DNA from: Erwinia phyllosphaerae
GTDB taxonomy: Bacteria; Pseudomonadota; Gammaproteobacteria; Enterobacterales; Enterobacteriaceae
Assembly: GCF_019132875.1 (NCBI RefSeq)
Contig: NZ_JAHSPF010000008.1
Span: forward strand, 157,457-221,456
Length of the DNA: 64,000 nt
Direction: 5' to 3'
Below, piece by piece: positions 61,321 to 64,000 of this stretch (position 1 is its first letter; each line of letters opens with the position of its first letter). The position numbers were made by a program, and so were the translations under genes. The notes beneath the pieces were generated by a model. It ran no database searches. It saw only the letters and a program-made list of their open reading frames with translations, and was not told the DNA's origin.

Positions 61321-62337
61321 TTACTTCTGCGATTCAACCATCGCTTTCCCCGTTTGCTGCTGCTTAGCCGCCAGCTTTTCCCCCGCTTTTTTATAGCGCT
61401 GCGCCAGCATGGAGCAGACCATCAGCTGTACCTGGTGAAAAATCATCAGCGGCAGCACGATGATCCCTACCGAGGCGGAAGGAAACAGAATGTTTGCCAT
61501 CGGCACGCCGTTCGCCAGGCTTTTCTTGGAGCCGCAAAACAGAATGGTAATCTCATCCGGACGATTAAAGCCAAACAGGCGAGCGGCCAGTAAGTTAATA
61601 GCCAGGGCGACAAACAAAATGCCCAAACTGCCGATCAGAATATAAAGCAGCGTCATGGCGCCCACACGATGCCAGATACCGTTTACTACGGCTTCGCTAA
61701 AGGCGGAATAGACAACCAGCAGAATAGACGCCTGATCCGTTTTACCAATCAGCCCGCGATGTTTTTCAACCCATTCAGCAATCCAGCGCCGCGAAATATG
61801 TCCCAGCACGAAAGGCACCAGCAGCTGCAGCATGATTTTGCCAATTTGTTCCAGGTTGCCGCTGGCGGCGTCGTTATGCACGTTCATCACCAGGCCAACC
61901 AGCAGCGGCGAAATGAATACGCCCAGCAGGCTTGAGGCCGAAGCGCTACAAACCGCTGCAGCCACGTTACCGCCAGCGAGCGACGTTAGCGCGATAGCGG
62001 ACTGAACGGTGGCAGGGAGGATACACAGATAAAGGAAGCCGGTATAAATTTCTGTGCTGACCGGCAGCGGATGCCACCAGACAAACAGCAGTCCGAGAAG
62101 GGGAAAGAGCACAAAAGTGCTGAACATCACCCATAAATGCAGCCGCCAGTGGCCGCCGCCGGCAATAATTTTTTCACGCGACAGCTTGGCACCGTGCATA
62201 AAAAACAGCAGGGCGATAGCGGCCGTCGTCAGCCATTCAAAAAAGGTGACAAAGTGGCCGCGAGCGGGCAGGAAGGTGGCCAGCAGAACGGTGATAATCA
62301 GCTTTACCATCAGCGGATCGAGTCGGAAAAAACGCAT
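61321..62337 (-). CDS. yfeH: Bile acid:sodium symporter family protein YfeH
   Basis: A 338-residue SBF-like (DUF4137/bile-acid symporter superfamily) membrane protein with about nine or ten helices. Conserved stretches include FFMHGAKLSREKIIAGGGHW, ATVQSAIALTSLAGGNVAAA and FCGSKKSLANGVPMANILFP. It closely follows E. coli YfeH (332 aa). The transported compound is unknown to me. It is divergent from yfeR, the LysR-type gene that probably regulates it. Confidence 0.93.
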   Translation of the reverse strand: MRFFRLDPLMVKLIITVLLATFLPARGHFVTFFEWLTTAAIALLFFMHGAKLSREKIIAGGGHWRLHLWVMFSTFVLFPLLGLLFVWWHPLPVSTEIYTGFLYLCILPATVQSAIALTSLAGGNVAAAVCSASASSLLGVFISPLLVGLVMNVHNDAASGNLEQIGKIMLQLLVPFVLGHISRRWIAEWVEKHRGLIGKTDQASILLVVYSAFSEAVVNGIWHRVGAMTLLYILIGSLGILFVALAINLLAARLFGFNRPDEITILFCGSKKSLANGVPMANILFPSASVGIIVLPLMIFHQVQLMVCSMLAQRYKKAGEKLAAKQQQTGKAMVESQK

Positions 62338-62433
62338 TGTTAACGCCTCGTTAATAAATCAATGGCCGCTATTGTGCGTCAGAAGGGTTTAGAAATAAAA
62401 TTGATTTATTGAATTCATATATGAGCAAAATCG

Positions 62434-63354
62434 ATGAATTGTACGCTCAGGCAGTTACGGGTATTTGTCGCGGTGGCACAGCAGGGCAGCTTTAGCCAGG
62501 CGGGCCAGACGATCGGCCTTAGCCAGTCGGCGGTGAGCCATAGCGTAAAAGAGCTGGAAAGCGAAATGGGTATCCGTTTGCTCGACAGAACTACGCGTGA
62601 AGTCATGTTGACCGAGGCGGGCGAGCAGTTAGCCAGCCGTCTGGAGAGGCTGCTGGAGGAGCTGAACACAACATTGCTGGATGTTCGCAGCTATGGCCAG
62701 CAGCGTAGCGGCACCGTTCGCGTAGCGGCCAGCCAGACCATTTCCGCGCATCTGATGCCGCAGTGTCTGGCCGCCAGCCAGGTCAACTTCCCCGAGATTA
62801 AAATTATGCTGCGCGACAGGCCACAGCAGTGGGTGTTGCAAAGCATTCGGAATGCGGAAGTGGATTTTGGCATCGTCATTGGCCCGCTTCAGGTTGACGA
62901 TCTGGAATGCGAAGTGATTCTGGATGAGCCGTTTCTGCTGCTGTGCCGCCAGGACGATCCGCTGGCTTCGATGCAGGTCATACACTGGCAGATGCTGAAT
63001 AATCGGCAGCTGGTATTGCAGGATTATGCCTCGGGAAGTCGTTTGCTGATTGATGAAGCGCTACGTTTGCAGAAGGTACAGGCGGAAATCGTGCAGGAGA
63101 TAGGCCATCCGGCAACGCTTTATCCGATGGTGGAAGCAGGCATCGGCATCAGTGTGTTACCTGCGCTGGCGCTGCCCTTACCGCAGGGGCGGCCGCTGTT
63201 GGTCAGGAGAATGACGCCGGAGATTAACCGTTCAATTATGTTAGTAAGGCGTAAGAACCGTTCGCTGACGCCCGCAGCGGAAGCCATCTGGCAGGAAGTG
63301 CGTCAGCAGGCACTCCTGCTGACGCAACAAAGGAAACTCATGCCGGCGTTTTAG
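62434..63354 (+). CDS. yfeR: LysR-family regulator YfeR
   Basis: A 306-residue LysR-type regulator. The HTH covers about residues 4-62 ([20 protein letters not shown]), and the co-inducer domain about 90-300, with [20 protein letters not shown] typical of the family. It is orthologous by sequence and by divergence from yfeH to E. coli YfeR. The 96-base shared gap is very AT-rich and would hold its operator. Its stop overlaps the convergent FlxA-like gene by four bases. Confidence 0.94.
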   Translation: MNCTLRQLRVFVAVAQQGSFSQAGQTIGLSQSAVSHSVKELESEMGIRLLDRTTREVMLTEAGEQLASRLERLLEELNTTLLDVRSYGQQRSGTVRVAASQTISAHLMPQCLAASQVNFPEIKIMLRDRPQQWVLQSIRNAEVDFGIVIGPLQVDDLECEVILDEPFLLLCRQDDPLASMQVIHWQMLNNRQLVLQDYASGSRLLIDEALRLQKVQAEIVQEIGHPATLYPMVEAGIGISVLPALALPLPQGRPLLVRRMTPEINRSIMLVRRKNRSLTPAAEAIWQEVRQQALLLTQQRKLMPAF

Positions 63355-63701
63355 ATGTAAACGTTTACAGAGTTGCTGGCGGTCGGGCGGTTAACGCCGT
63401 CTGCCACTTTACTGTAGGCAGAGGTGGTGTCCTGCTGGCTATCCTTCTTATCCTGCGCTTTCTGCTGCTGGGCCTGCTGAAGCTGGGCAATCTGTGCTTC
63501 AATCATCTGGATCTGGCTTTTGATGACCTGTTCCTGCTCCGTTTTTTGCTCATCAGTCAGCGTCGTGTCCTTATCCAGCGTTTTCAGCTGGGTTTGTAAC
63601 GTCGTTATCTGTTTATTTAACGCAGCAATTTTAGAAGTGGAACCGCCGCCTGAGCTGCCGGAACCGATAGAGGTATTGGTAGTGGTCGTAATAGTTGTCA
63701 T
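63351..63701 (-). CDS. FlxA-like coiled-coil protein
   Basis: A 116-residue FlxA-like protein. A Ser/Thr/Gly-rich N-terminal run ([20 protein letters not shown]) leads to a coiled coil at about residues 25-85, with heptad patterns of L and Q ([36 protein letters not shown]). The family is named after E. coli FlxA, a flagellar-class gene on a prophage, but no flagellar genes are here. It lies between yfeR and the tRNA-Lys remnant. AAGGAG precedes the ATG by 7-8 bases. Function unknown. Confidence 0.82.
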   Translation of the reverse strand: MTTITTTTNTSIGSGSSGGGSTSKIAALNKQITTLQTQLKTLDKDTTLTDEQKTEQEQVIKSQIQMIEAQIAQLQQAQQQKAQDKKDSQQDTTSAYSKVADGVNRPTASNSVNVYI

Positions 63702-63927
63702 CGCTGTCTCCTTGGTAATAGATCAATACGGTTATCGGTAAGTGAGGCCGGAGACTTGAAGCGAAAAAGCGTAAAATAAACGTTAAGAATTCGAAAGCGA
63801 AGCGGGTGTAGGGAGCGATAAGCTGCTGGAATGGTTATTAATGTTGCTAACGGGAAAGGGAGCGCTGTAAGTGTTGCTGCCAGGGGAGCACCAGAGTGCA
63901 GGTTCAACCCTGACGAATGACGCATAG

Positions 63928-63953
63928 CAAAAAGGCGCCTTTAGGGCGCCTTT
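63928..63953 (-). terminator. Terminator expected for a tRNA operon on the minus strand
   Basis: 9-bp stem AAAGGCGCC/GGCGCCTTT with a 5-base loop, followed on the minus strand by TTTTTGC. It lies six bases downstream of the tRNA-Lys 3' remnant, where the terminator of the lysV tRNA operon would be. Confidence 0.75.
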
Positions 63954-63959
63954 CTACAC

Positions 63960-63977
63960 TGGTGGGTCGTGCAGGAT
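63960..63977 (-). other. tRNA-Lys 3'-end remnant, probable attachment site (att)
   Basis: On the minus strand ATCCTGCACGACCCACCA is identical to the last 18 bases of enterobacterial tRNA-Lys (acceptor arm, discriminator and CCA). The bases 5' of it (up to the window edge) are not tRNA: the T-loop GGTTCGA is missing. In E. coli, lysV lies near yfeR-yfeH in this orientation. This pattern fits the distal direct repeat left by site-specific integration into lysV. The intact tRNA would be beyond the right edge. Confidence 0.7.
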
Positions 63978-64000
63978 GACTCGGCTAAAGCCTCGCCCTT

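Noticed and set aside
63960..63977. A complete tRNA-Lys gene at the window end
   Set aside because: Only the last 18 bases match; the sequence that should encode the T-loop and anticodon arm is unrelated, though 23 more bases are available to test it.

Overview
This is a single chromosomal stretch from a gamma-proteobacterium of the order Enterobacterales. Most proteins match my memory of their Escherichia coli counterparts almost residue for residue, and the gene order from ppx through zipA-ligA follows the 53-57 min region of E. coli, read in the opposite direction. Absences relative to E. coli (perM, hyf, ypfH, aegA, maeB, eut, ucpA, mur, pdxK, xap) and local insertions (tehB, a second pst-like operon, ansP, an extra two-component system) suggest Erwiniaceae (Pantoea/Erwinia/Mixta-like). 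The family assignment is inference; the order is secure.

Layout. 1-9 kb: the tehB-ppx-ppk operon (minus), with a Pho box in front of ppk, divergent from a three-gene PstCAB-like ABC system that has no PstS or PhoU. 9-14 kb: purMN (PurR box), upp-uraA (UTP-sensitive start), hda (CUG start codon), an ArsC-like gene. 14-19 kb: bepA, a periplasmic DsrE-family protein, and a Cache-HAMP-GGDEF diguanylate cyclase preceded by a near-perfect RcsAB box. 19-28 kb: bcp/gcvR, dapA-bamC, purC, ypfJ-tmcA, ypfN-dapE-yffB, and two small-protein genes including the 20-residue ypfM. 28-36 kb: acrD and narQ, a DUF1471 protein, ansP, nudK. 36-45 kb: ypfG, tktB-talA, hemF-amiA, ypeA, yfeZ, yfeY. 45-53 kb: the sulfate/thiosulfate operon cysPTWA-cysM, then an unassigned CpxRA-like pair. 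53-58 kb: ptsH-ptsI-crr and cysK-cysZ. 58-64 kb: zipA, ligA, ypeB, yfeH/yfeR, a FlxA-like protein, and an 18-base fragment of tRNA-Lys.

The genes fall into functional groups: phosphate/polyphosphate handling at the left end, purine and pyrimidine salvage and synthesis, lysine/diaminopimelate synthesis (dapA, dapE), outer-membrane assembly (bamC, bepA), cysteine synthesis (cysPTWA, cysM, cysK, cysZ), sugar uptake (PTS), the non-oxidative pentose phosphate branch, and division/replication (zipA, ligA, hda).

Most of the window is ordinary core genome. The points most worth following are the tRNA-Lys 3' fragment at 63960-63977, which looks like the far attachment site of an island continuing past the right edge; the RcsAB-like palindromes before the GGDEF gene and before ypfM; short tandem repeats at the 3' ends of tmcA and ypfG; and the polyphosphate operon with its Pho box. 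I found no CRISPR array, insertion sequence, rRNA or complete tRNA gene.
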